The notes under the pieces: generated by a model | The model's database searches: none | Told to the model about the DNA's origin: nothing | The model's input: only the letters and a program-made list of their open reading frames with translations | Shown: positions 1 to 5,832 of the stretch, one piece after another | Layout: each line of letters begins with the position of its first letter | Numbering within the stretch: the first letter of the stretch is position 1 | Translations under genes and position numbers: made by a program | DNA from: JBEGTT01 sp041179245 | GTDB taxonomy: Bacteria > Pseudomonadota > Gammaproteobacteria > Burkholderiales > Rhodocyclaceae | Direction: 5' to 3' | DNA: 8,631 nt | Assembly: GCA_041179245.1 (NCBI GenBank) | Contig: JBEGTT010000237.1 | Coordinates: 1 to 8,631, forward strand

Positions 1-550
1 TATCCCGCTCAATCCGATCAATTGGTTGTCCCGTATGGAAAGCCATAATCTGGTTTAACTTATCGCGTATCGCCAGAATTTCCTTGGCGTGGATAGCTAT
101 ATCAGAGGCCTGCCCCTGAAATCCCCCTAGCGGCTGATGAATCATTACCCGAGAATTAGGCAGAGCAAAGCGCTTCCCCTTTGCACCCGCTGTCAGCAAA
201 AAAGCCCCCATTGAAGCTGCCTGCCCAATACACAACGTCGACACATCAGGTTTGATGTACTGCATGGTGTCATAAATAGACATCCCTGCCGTCACCGAAC
301 CGCCAGGTGAGTTGATATAAAAGTGGATGTCCTTGTCTGGGTTTTCAGCTTCCAGAAAAAGCATCTGAGCAACGACCAGATTGGCTGAAATATCGTTAAC
401 CGGCCCGATGAGGAAAATGACGCGTTCACGCAATAGACGTGAATAGATATCGTAGGCACGTTCTCCTCGACCACTCTGTTCAACCACCATTGGAACCAAA
501 CCTAAATTTTGGGGTTCCCAATGGCTTTGCCAAACGCTTGCATGACTCAT
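1..550 (-). CDS. clpP: ATP-dependent Clp protease proteolytic subunit ClpP (3' end outside window)
   Basis: This is the serine peptidase subunit of the cytoplasmic Clp protease. In this family two heptameric rings form a chamber, and ClpX or ClpA feeds unfolded substrates into it. Seen: 183 complete codons from the ATG at 548-550. They include EQSGRGER (24-31), YINSPGGSV (78-86) around the oxyanion region, the nucleophile Ser113 in GQAASMGAF and the catalytic His138 in MIHQPLGG. By comparison with E. coli ClpP, the catalytic Asp should lie just past the left edge, so about 20-25 residues are missing. About 20 residues precede the conserved core; they resemble the propeptide that is normally removed, though I cannot place the cleavage site. 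AAGGG lies about 10 bases before the start, a moderate ribosome site. The gene follows tig by 41 bases with no terminator visible, so cotranscription is likely. The identification is secure. Confidence 0.97.
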   Translation of the reverse strand, partial: MSHASVWQSHWEPQNLGLVPMVVEQSGRGERAYDIYSRLLRERVIFLIGPVNDISANLVVAQMLFLEAENPDKDIHFYINSPGGSVTAGMSIYDTMQYIKPDVSTLCIGQAASMGAFLLTAGAKGKRFALPNSRVMIHQPLGGFQGQASDIAIHAKEILAIRDKLNQIMAFHTGQPIDRIERD

Positions 551-591
551 GTTTATGTTGCCCTTTTCGATAGAATGTAAGGTTTTAGACA

Positions 592-1896
592 TTAAGCCTT
601 TTGGTCCATCAAGGCTTCAAATTCAACAGCCTTATCCGTAACGTTGACCTTGCTCAAAACCCACTCAACCACATTATTCTCAACCGCAACGGCCTCAACA
701 TCCGACAAGCGCTGAGTATCTGCGTAATACCAACCAACGACTTCCTGAGGATTTTCATAACTTTGAGCAGCCTCCTCGACCATCGCCTTAACTTGCTCAG
801 GCTTAGCTTCCAGCTTTTCAGATCTAACCACTTCAGCAAGAATCAGGCCGAGAGAAACGCGACGCTGTGCCTGGCCTGAGAACCATTCAGGCTGGATTGG
901 CATATCCTTAGTTTTCATGCCGCGCTGCTCCATATCTTCGCGGGCAGCATGGACCAGACGGCGAACTTCCATATCTAGCAAGTACGCAGGAACAGTAATT
1001 GGACACGCCTTAATGAGAGCTTCCATTACCTGATCCTTGACGCGATTTTCAATGCGTTTTTTAACTTCGCGTTTCAGGTTACCTTCGATTTCTTCGCGCA
1101 TTTTGCCTAGATCGCCATCAGCGATACCCAGCATAAGCGCAAAATCTTTATCCAGCTCTGGCAGTTTAGGCTCCTGAACCTTCTTAACTGTGATTTCAAA
1201 CTGAACAGTCTGACCTGCCAAGTCCTTGGCAAAATAATCGTCAGGGAAACTCAAATTAAAAGTTCTAGATTCGCCAGCAGGCGTCCCTTCTACGGCGTTC
1301 TCGAAATCAGGCAGCATCATGCCTTGCCCAAGGACAAACGGATAATCGCTAGCCTGACCGCCATCAAATGGAACACCATCTTTCTTGCCAAGAAAATCGA
1401 TGACTACACGATCACCCTTCTGTGCAGGACGGCTAGCATCAGCAAAGGTCACTCTCTGTTTGCGGAGTACTTCAAGCGTCTTATCAACTTCAGCAGCACC
1501 CACCTCCAATAGTGGACGCTCAATTTCAGAGCCACTTAGATCACCAACCACCACCTCTGGGTAGACTTCAAAAATAGCGGTGAATTCAAGCGAGTCTTTG
1601 TTCTCAGTAATTTTGGGTTCTAGACGTGGATACCCTGCGACACGTAATTTCTGCTCGATGGCCGCACCCGAAAAGGCCGCATCTAGCAATTCACTCAGCG
1701 CTTCATGGCGGGCTTCTCCACCATATTGCTGATTCAGCACTTTGGCTGGAATTTTGCCCGGACGGAAACCCGGCATCTTCGCAGTACGCGCAATGCGCTT
1801 AAGCCGCTCAGCAGTAGCTGCTTCCAACGATTGGGCAGCAATTGAGATATCTAGACGACGTTCTAGGGGATTGATTTTTTCAGCAGGTGTTTCCAT
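592..1896 (-). CDS. tig: Trigger factor, ribosome-associated chaperone and peptidyl-prolyl isomerase
   Basis: Trigger factor docks at the ribosomal exit tunnel and shields nascent chains; its FKBP-type domain is a prolyl isomerase. Seen in 434 residues: an N-terminal ribosome-binding domain with the docking signature GFRPGKIP at 43-50, the same position as in E. coli. An FKBP-like domain follows at about 161-240 (KGDRVVIDFLG, then FVLGQGMMLPDFE), and then a long helical C-terminal chaperone domain. The length matches the family (about 430). I chose the ATG at 1894-1896: GAGGA lies about 10 bases upstream, and the protein then begins METPAEKINPLERR, aligning with known N termini. An in-frame TTG at 1939-1941 would add 15 residues but has no ribosome site. 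The gene sits upstream of clpP, the common proteobacterial order. Nothing looks damaged. Confidence 0.98.
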   Translation of the reverse strand: METPAEKINPLERRLDISIAAQSLEAATAERLKRIARTAKMPGFRPGKIPAKVLNQQYGGEARHEALSELLDAAFSGAAIEQKLRVAGYPRLEPKITENKDSLEFTAIFEVYPEVVVGDLSGSEIERPLLEVGAAEVDKTLEVLRKQRVTFADASRPAQKGDRVVIDFLGKKDGVPFDGGQASDYPFVLGQGMMLPDFENAVEGTPAGESRTFNLSFPDDYFAKDLAGQTVQFEITVKKVQEPKLPELDKDFALMLGIADGDLGKMREEIEGNLKREVKKRIENRVKDQVMEALIKACPITVPAYLLDMEVRRLVHAAREDMEQRGMKTKDMPIQPEWFSGQAQRRVSLGLILAEVVRSEKLEAKPEQVKAMVEEAAQSYENPQEVVGWYYADTQRLSDVEAVAVENNVVEWVLSKVNVTDKAVEFEALMDQKA

Positions 1897-1996
1897 GAAC
1901 AGAGATTCCTCAGCAGCCTTGCTGCGCATATTAATAAACAAGATTTTGCACGGCAGTCACCTTCAAACTGACTTACCGGAAAAGAACAAGCGCGGG

Positions 1997-2025
1997 ATTC
2001 TACAATGGCAAGGAAGCTCTAGCCA
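1997..2025 (-). promoter_or_regulatory. Possible tig promoter
   Basis: On the minus strand a -10-like TAGAAT (1997-2002, 5 of 6 matches to TATAAT) is preceded at 17 bases by TGGCTA (2020-2025), a poor -35. A GC-rich stretch, CCCGCGC, follows the -10. Transcription would start near 1990, giving a leader of about 95 bases. The -10 is reasonable and the -35 weak, so this is a suggestion only. Confidence 0.3.
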
Positions 2026-2275
2026 TAGATATTGACGCAAATCAGGCTTAGGCGAATTCGCAGCACCCGTGTTACACACCCTGAAAATATTGCCGCTTCA
2101 AACCCCCCTGCACTTACCGAGACTTACGGACTGCAGTCCCGCAGAAATATTTCTTGCCATTTCTGTTGATAAAGCGCAGAGTTCGGCCCAGCGATTTTCA
2201 AGTAGTGTAGTTGTTATCAGGTTTTTCCCCGCATTCTGCGGATTATTCCCGTCCTGCCTCGCCGTCTTGATATTC

Positions 2276-2299
2276 GCCCCACAACCGGGGCTAAGCCCC
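2276..2299 (+). promoter_or_regulatory. Mutually exclusive hairpins in the csp leader
   Basis: The segment GGGGC (2287-2291) can pair with GCCCC on its left (2276-2280, loop of 6) or with GCCCC on its right (2295-2299, loop TAA). Both are five GC pairs. The right arm ends about 9 bases before the GGAG ribosome site (2309-2312) of the cold-shock gene. Cold-shock mRNAs of the cspA type are known to change leader structure with temperature, so a switching role is plausible. That role is inferred from complementarity alone; no folding was computed. Confidence 0.4.
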
Positions 2300-2321
2300 A
2301 TTTCACTTGGAGATTCAAGAT

Positions 2322-2525
2322 ATGGCAACAGGTACAGTTAAGTGGTTCAACGACGCTAAAGGTTTCGGTTTTATTGCTCCTGATGATGGCGGTGAAGATC
2401 TATTCGCACATTTTTCAGCGATTCAATCCAATGGTTTCAAGACCCTTCCAGAAGGCAAGAAGGTTTCTTTTGACGTCATTCAAGGCCCTAAAGGCAGTCA
2501 AGCAGGCAATATCAAACTGCTGTAA
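2322..2525 (+). CDS. CspA-type cold-shock protein
   Basis: This is a small single-domain nucleic-acid chaperone of the cold-shock family, which binds single-stranded RNA and DNA in the cytoplasm and melts RNA structure. Seen: 67 residues, the standard length, starting MATGTVKWFN. RNP1 is KGFGFI at 13-18 and RNP2 is DLFAHF at 26-31, with the usual aromatic residues for base stacking. The ATG at 2322 is chosen because GGAG (2309-2312) lies 9 bases upstream and the family starts there. An upstream in-frame start at 2307 would add five residues ahead of the normal N terminus. No terminator is visible before infA, which begins 56 bases after the stop, so the two may share a transcript. Which csp paralogue this is (cspA, cspD and so on) cannot be told, so no symbol is given. 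Confidence 0.96.
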   Translation: MATGTVKWFNDAKGFGFIAPDDGGEDLFAHFSAIQSNGFKTLPEGKKVSFDVIQGPKGSQAGNIKLL

Positions 2526-2581
2526 TAGTTTGAAGTCGGTCTGTTTGGATTGTTTGGTAATACCTATATAGGGGGCCGGTA

Positions 2582-2845
2582 ATGGCAAAAGAAGAACTGC
2601 TTCAAATGCAGGGCATAGTCCAAGAAGTTTTACCTGACTCTCGGTTTCTAGTAACGCTGGAAAACAACCATCAGCTGATTGCTTATACGGCTGGCAAGAT
2701 GCGTAAGCACCACATACGCATTCTTGCTGGCGACAAGGTTACTGTTGAGATGTCACCTTACGATTTGTCGAAGGGTAGGATTTCCTTCCGATTCATCGAA
2801 AGTAGGGCACCAACGACATCAAGACCGCCTCAACGGCGGCACTGA
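2582..2845 (+). CDS. infA: Translation initiation factor IF-1, C-terminally extended form
   Basis: IF-1 is an OB-fold (S1-like) protein that occupies the A site of the 30S subunit during initiation and assists IF-2 and IF-3. Seen: MAKEELLQMQG at the start, then GKMRKHHIRILAGDKVTVE (38-56) and SPYDLSKGRISFR (58-70), which match the IF-1 core closely. E. coli IF-1 has 72 residues; this has 87, the extra being a basic, Pro-rich tail ending RPPQRRH. Similar long IF-1 proteins beside csp genes are, from memory, a betaproteobacterial trait, usually alongside a standard infA in the ribosomal-protein operon. AGGGGG (2570-2575) lies 6 bases before the ATG. A GC stem CCGCC/GGCGG (2825-2839) is embedded in the tail codons just before the stop. 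The neighbours are csp upstream and a 60-residue gene 14 bases downstream. The family is certain; the specialised role is inferred. Confidence 0.95.
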   Translation: MAKEELLQMQGIVQEVLPDSRFLVTLENNHQLIAYTAGKMRKHHIRILAGDKVTVEMSPYDLSKGRISFRFIESRAPTTSRPPQRRH

Positions 2846-2859
2846 AACACAGAGAAGTA

Positions 2860-3042
2860 ATGAATTACGAATTAGAAAATGCAATATCCAGAGGCAAAGA
2901 CATTTGCAGCAAACGCGGTGTAAAAGCGTATCCCTACGGGAATGCCTGGTGGTTAGTGGGTAATGGTGTGAATAGAGTGGTTCGCGACCTAGCTGGTCTG
3001 TCAATGAACGACATCGAGCCTTTACCGACATTCGAACGTTAA
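2860..3042 (+). CDS. Small hypothetical protein, 60 residues
   Basis: I do not recognise a characterised family. Seen: a 60-residue protein with a helical-looking, charged N terminus (MNYELENAISRGKDICSKRG), a central aromatic stretch (AYPYGNAWWLVG, 23-34) with a turn at GNG, then VNRVVRDLAGLSMNDIEPL. It has no membrane segment or signal peptide, and a single Cys at residue 16. The pattern of basic helix, short beta-like strands around the aromatic pair and final helix suggests a small nucleic-acid or ribosome partner, but that is guesswork. The ATG at 2860 has only a weak, close AGAGAAG upstream, so it may be translated by coupling to infA, whose stop is 14 bases away. A protein-like composition and operon position favour a real gene over a chance frame. 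It could also be a remnant of a mobile or phage gene. Confidence 0.65.
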   Translation: MNYELENAISRGKDICSKRGVKAYPYGNAWWLVGNGVNRVVRDLAGLSMNDIEPLPTFER

Positions 3043-3058
3043 GAGACTAAACGCAGAC

Positions 3059-3097
3059 GCTGGGGGCTTAACTAAATACCGCCTTTAGCCACCCAGC
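3059..3097. terminator. Possible bidirectional terminator hairpin between convergent genes
   Basis: GCTGGGGGC (3059-3067) faces GCCACCCAGC (3088-3097): nine pairs with one bulged base. The 20-base loop contains a further CTAAA/TTTAG match (3072-3076 with 3084-3088). It lies in the 72-base gap between the 60-residue gene and the converging minus-strand gene, where a shared terminator is expected. There is no T tract on either strand, so a classical intrinsic terminator is not demonstrated; it may act as a 3' stability hairpin instead. Confidence 0.35.
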
Positions 3098-3114
3098 CGA
3101 GTGTAAGTACTTAA

Positions 3115-3567
3115 TCAGGCATCAACAAAAGGGCCAACATTCAAGTTGGCTTTTTGACCGGTTGATTTTTCAAATTTAGCTACTGTAAATTTGAATTCAC
3201 GATCACTTTCACTCAACACATTGAACGGCTTAGGCTCTTTCATCCAGCCCCAGCGAACGATACACGCATTCGGCAAAACGCCCGTTTCAGAGAACACCCG
3301 CGAATAAAGAATTCCTCTTGCGATAGGATTCTCGTTTAGCAACTTGGCAATCTCAGCCTTGTCATTTGCAAGACCCAACTGCCGAACTCGCCGCGCAACC
3401 ATTCCATTGATCCGAAGTTTGTCTTCTTCAACCAACTCCCCAAACATTTTCATCGCCACCAAGCAATTTTCAGCTGCTCTCCACTTTTCTTTGGATCCTA
3501 CCAGTCTGAAATAGGCATAAGCCCCGGCAATACATATAAAAACGAAAAATAGACCTACGCCAATCAT
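3115..3567 (-). CDS. Hypothetical single-span membrane protein, 150 residues
   Basis: No family is recognised. Seen: an N-terminal hydrophobic segment at about 2-20 (IGVGLFFVFICIAGAYAYF) followed at once by basic residues (R21, K26, K28, R30). By the positive-inside rule this suggests a membrane anchor with the rest of the chain in the cytoplasm. The soluble part has an alpha-helical, charged stretch (27-80) and a C-terminal half with WGWMKEPKPF and a strand-rich end. There is no lipobox and no obvious catalytic motif. The ATG at 3565-3567 is supported by GGAGAGG about 6 bases upstream. The gene begins 36 bases after the cysS stop on the same strand, so it is probably cotranscribed with cysS, though that need not imply a shared function. 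The frame and ribosome site make a real gene likely; function is unknown. Confidence 0.8.
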   Translation of the reverse strand: MIGVGLFFVFICIAGAYAYFRLVGSKEKWRAAENCLVAMKMFGELVEEDKLRINGMVARRVRQLGLANDKAEIAKLLNENPIARGILYSRVFSETGVLPNACIVRWGWMKEPKPFNVLSESDREFKFTVAKFEKSTGQKANLNVGPFVDA

Positions 3568-3603
3568 AATTTACCTCTCCAAATTCACCCAAAATTGAGC
3601 GAC

Positions 3604-4995
3604 TTACCCAGCACGCCGCCAAGTAGTTCCCTGCGGCCCATCTTCTAGAATAATTCCAGCTAATTTCAATTCATCCCGAATCCGGTCTGACTCGGCAAAA
3701 TTTTTGGCTTTCTTGGCTGATATGCGCGCCTGAACTTGTATATCAACTTTTTCTGCTGTCAAAGCCCCTTGACCAACCGGGATTGCTTGCAGGAATGTGA
3801 TCGGATCACGCTCTAACAGGCCGAGCACATTACCCAAACCTTTAAGCAAGGCGGCAAGAGCCAAATCACCCGATCGATTTACCTCCGCAGCCAACTCAAA
3901 CAACACCGAAACCGCTTCGGCACTACCAAAATCATCGTTCATTGCTTCGGCAAAACGTTGAGCAAAAGCCTCACTCCAATCCACACTGACAGCGTTCCCT
4001 TGATAACCCTTCAAGGCAGTATAAAGTCGTGTTAGTGCTTGGCGAGCATCGTCCAAGTGTGCATCAGAATAACTCAACGGGCTGCGATAGTTAGCACGCA
4101 GAATGAAGAAGCGCACAACTTCCGCATCGTATTGTTTCAGTACATCCCGAATACAAAAGAAATTACCCAAGGATTTGGACATTTTCTCGTTATCGACCCG
4201 GACAAAACCATTGTGCATCCAATAGTTCACGAAGGGATTGTCCTTATCGTTCTCACTTAATGCACCTTCCGATTGGGCGATTTCATTTTCATGGTGTGGG
4301 AACTGCAAATCTTGGCCTCCACCGTGAATATCGAAATGTTTACCCAGCAAATCTGAACTCATAGCAGAACATTCAATATGCCAACCTGGACGGCCTTCAC
4401 CCCAGCTCGAAGGCCATGCAGGCTCGCCGGGTTTAGCATGTTTCCAGAGTACGAAATCCAGCGGGTCTTGTTTAGCGGAATCCACCTCTACCCGCTCCCC
4501 TGCCCGTAAATCATCTAGGGATTTACCAGACAATTTGCCGTAACCCGGAAATTTACGCACCGCGTAATTCACATCACCGTCTGACGAAAGATAGGCCAAG
4601 CCCTTGGCTTCCAACTCCCCAATCAAACCTAACATTTGCGGCACATAATCGGTGGCACGTGGCTCGTGGTTAGGGCGAAGCACCCCCAAGGCATCAGCAT
4701 CTTCGTGCATCGCATCAATAAATCGCTGCGTCAGCGTGTGGATCGACTCACCATTCTCGGCCGCCCGTTTGATGATTTTGTCGTCGATGTCCGTAATATT
4801 ACGGACGTACGTCACATCCAAACCCTGCTGCTTTAACCAGCGATAAACCATATCAAACACCACCATCACGCGGGCATGGCCCAGATGGCAATAGTCGTAG
4901 ACAGTCATCCCGCACACGTACATTTTGACCTTCCCCGGTTCAATAGGGGTAAATGGCTGCTTTTCCCGCCGTAGGGAATTATAGATTTTCAACAT
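3604..4995 (-). CDS. cysS: Cysteinyl-tRNA synthetase
   Basis: This class I synthetase charges tRNA-Cys with cysteine using ATP, acting as a cytoplasmic monomer. Seen in 463 residues (family about 460): the HIGH-type motif HLGH at 37-40 and KMSKS at 271-275. All four zinc ligands that select cysteine are present (Cys28, Cys209, His234, Glu238), at exactly the E. coli numbers. The first motif reads CGMTVYDYC rather than the CGPTVYDYC of many bacteria, a variant I associate with betaproteobacteria. The ATG at 4993-4995 gives the normal N terminus (MLKIYNSL). However, no Shine-Dalgarno sequence is visible just upstream (CTGAAATCCT precedes the ATG), so initiation may rely on other leader features. 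An extended -10 promoter candidate lies at 5143-5151. The 150-residue membrane protein follows 36 bases downstream. Confidence 0.98.
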   Translation of the reverse strand: MLKIYNSLRREKQPFTPIEPGKVKMYVCGMTVYDYCHLGHARVMVVFDMVYRWLKQQGLDVTYVRNITDIDDKIIKRAAENGESIHTLTQRFIDAMHEDADALGVLRPNHEPRATDYVPQMLGLIGELEAKGLAYLSSDGDVNYAVRKFPGYGKLSGKSLDDLRAGERVEVDSAKQDPLDFVLWKHAKPGEPAWPSSWGEGRPGWHIECSAMSSDLLGKHFDIHGGGQDLQFPHHENEIAQSEGALSENDKDNPFVNYWMHNGFVRVDNEKMSKSLGNFFCIRDVLKQYDAEVVRFFILRANYRSPLSYSDAHLDDARQALTRLYTALKGYQGNAVSVDWSEAFAQRFAEAMNDDFGSAEAVSVLFELAAEVNRSGDLALAALLKGLGNVLGLLERDPITFLQAIPVGQGALTAEKVDIQVQARISAKKAKNFAESDRIRDELKLAGIILEDGPQGTTWRRAG

Positions 4996-5142
4996 AGGAT
5001 TTCAGATTTCAGTAAAAAACCGGAAAAAAGAGAAAGGACTGGAGGAGATACGAATTAAGCTAAAATCTACCGTCTTGAGCTTGTCTAATGTTGCCTGAAA
5101 ACTGTCAGCACCTAACCAAGACAGCGAGGAAGCACTGGCAAA

Positions 5143-5151
5143 ATTATAACA
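5143..5151 (-). promoter_or_regulatory. Extended -10 promoter candidate for cysS
   Basis: On the minus strand the sequence TGTTATAAT fits an extended -10 element (TGn followed by a perfect TATAAT). No -35 match is visible 16-18 bases further up, which extended -10 promoters tolerate. Transcription would start near 5136, giving cysS a leader of about 140 bases. That leader contains a pyrimidine-rich tract (opposite 5022-5048). The match is strong for the hexamer, but use is unproven. Confidence 0.45.
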
Positions 5152-5194
5152 CGGTGACACCCCCGACCTCGTTTACGACCTTTCAGTGACTCTT

Positions 5195-5785
5195 ATGACC
5201 CATACGGCCCTTTCTAGACTAGCCCAGATCGCCTTTCTCACTCTGGCACTTTTGATTGCATCAGTCGCTTCGTCCGCTGAATCAGTCTCGTTGAGCCAAA
5301 TTCAAAAGCTGATGAACTCCCGACAGTACGCTCAGGCATTAGGGCAATTGCAGGTCTACGTATCAAACAACCCACAAGACATGCAGGGACGCTTCATGCT
5401 GGGCGTTACGCTAGGCGAAGTAACTCAGGATGATGATGCAATTAATGTCTTTACCAAACTAACCGAAGATTTTCCCGAAGTTCCGGAACCTTACAACAAC
5501 TTAGGGGTTCTGCATGCGCGTCAAGGGAATCTTGAACAGGCTCGTCAATCCCTAGAAATGGCTATTCGTGCCAATCCTAGTTACGCCATTGCTCAAGAAA
5601 ATCTGGGGGATATTTACGCCCGCCTAGCCTCAGCACAGTACCGCAAAGCTCAAGCGTTAGACACTATCAACAAACCGCTCGCCAAGAAACGCCAAGTACT
5701 GGATGAAGTTGTCGAAACACCGCCTCAACCCCACGTACCCCAGACAGTCAGCCCCAGCGGCAGTACCTCATCAGTTCCTTTTTAG
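5195..5785 (+). CDS. Exported tetratricopeptide-repeat protein
   Basis: TPR proteins are helical scaffolds for protein-protein contacts; this one appears periplasmic. Seen in 196 residues: a signal peptide (MTHTALSRLAQ, then a hydrophobic run 11-26, likely cut after SSA near residue 28). About three to four TPR units follow at roughly 31-160. The clearest is YNNLGVLHARQGNLEQARQ with the partner helix ending AIRANPSYA, next to AQENLGDIYARL. The tail (172-196) is Pro/Ser-rich and probably disordered. No membrane segment follows the signal. Start choice: an in-frame GTG at 5186 would add three residues, and neither start has a good ribosome site; I took the ATG because it gives a typical signal peptide. 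The gene lies 47 bases before the exported cyclophilin, suggesting a shared transcript and perhaps an envelope-folding task. The partner protein is unknown. Confidence 0.88.
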   Translation: MTHTALSRLAQIAFLTLALLIASVASSAESVSLSQIQKLMNSRQYAQALGQLQVYVSNNPQDMQGRFMLGVTLGEVTQDDDAINVFTKLTEDFPEVPEPYNNLGVLHARQGNLEQARQSLEMAIRANPSYAIAQENLGDIYARLASAQYRKAQALDTINKPLAKKRQVLDEVVETPPQPHVPQTVSPSGSTSSVPF

Positions 5786-5832
5786 CGGATATTTGATCCT
5801 TCCACCCTCCAAGATTTTGAAAGAGCCACATC

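Larger units (their letters stand above)
1897..2321. other. Divergent intergenic region between tig and the cold-shock gene
   Basis: These 425 bases separate two outward-reading genes and should hold both promoters. I see no convincing coding sequence: the open frames here lack ribosome sites and protein-like composition. Visible structure includes a perfect 10-base palindrome GCGAATTCGC (2052-2061) and a perfect 12-base palindrome GGACTGCAGTCC (2128-2139). Three copies of an ACTTACCG-like motif occur at 1971-1980, 2112-2120 and 2122-2130. The right end, from an unknown start site to 2321, would be the csp leader, including alternative hairpins at 2276-2299. A possible tig promoter is listed separately. 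I could not find a good promoter for csp by eye; the candidates have weak -35 elements. Confidence 0.6.

Noticed and set aside
1897..1941. Longer trigger factor start at a TTG (15 extra residues)
   Set aside because: The ATG at 1894-1896 has a GAGGA site and gives the family's normal N terminus; the TTG has neither.
2006..2020. Sigma-54 type promoter upstream of tig (TGGC followed by TTGC)
   Set aside because: The distance between the GG and GC elements is 13 bases rather than the required 10.
2098..2328. Minus-strand open frame of 76 residues in the tig-csp spacer
   Set aside because: It needs a TTG start inside the csp gene, has no ribosome site and shows no recognisable protein features.
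2069..2341. Plus-strand open frame of 90 residues running into csp
   Set aside because: It overlaps the csp start in another frame, lacks a ribosome site and covers the presumed leader and promoter.
4636..4846. Plus-strand open frames opposite cysS
   Set aside because: They are antisense to a highly conserved coding region and have no features of their own.
5041..5048. Strong plus-strand Shine-Dalgarno-like GGAGGAG
   Set aside because: No start codon or open frame follows at a usable distance. It is the complement of the pyrimidine tract in the minus-strand cysS leader.
5104..5127. Cys-containing leader peptide ahead of cysS (GTG start, about seven codons)
   Set aside because: It has a single Cys codon, no ribosome site and no attenuator hairpin with T tract behind it.
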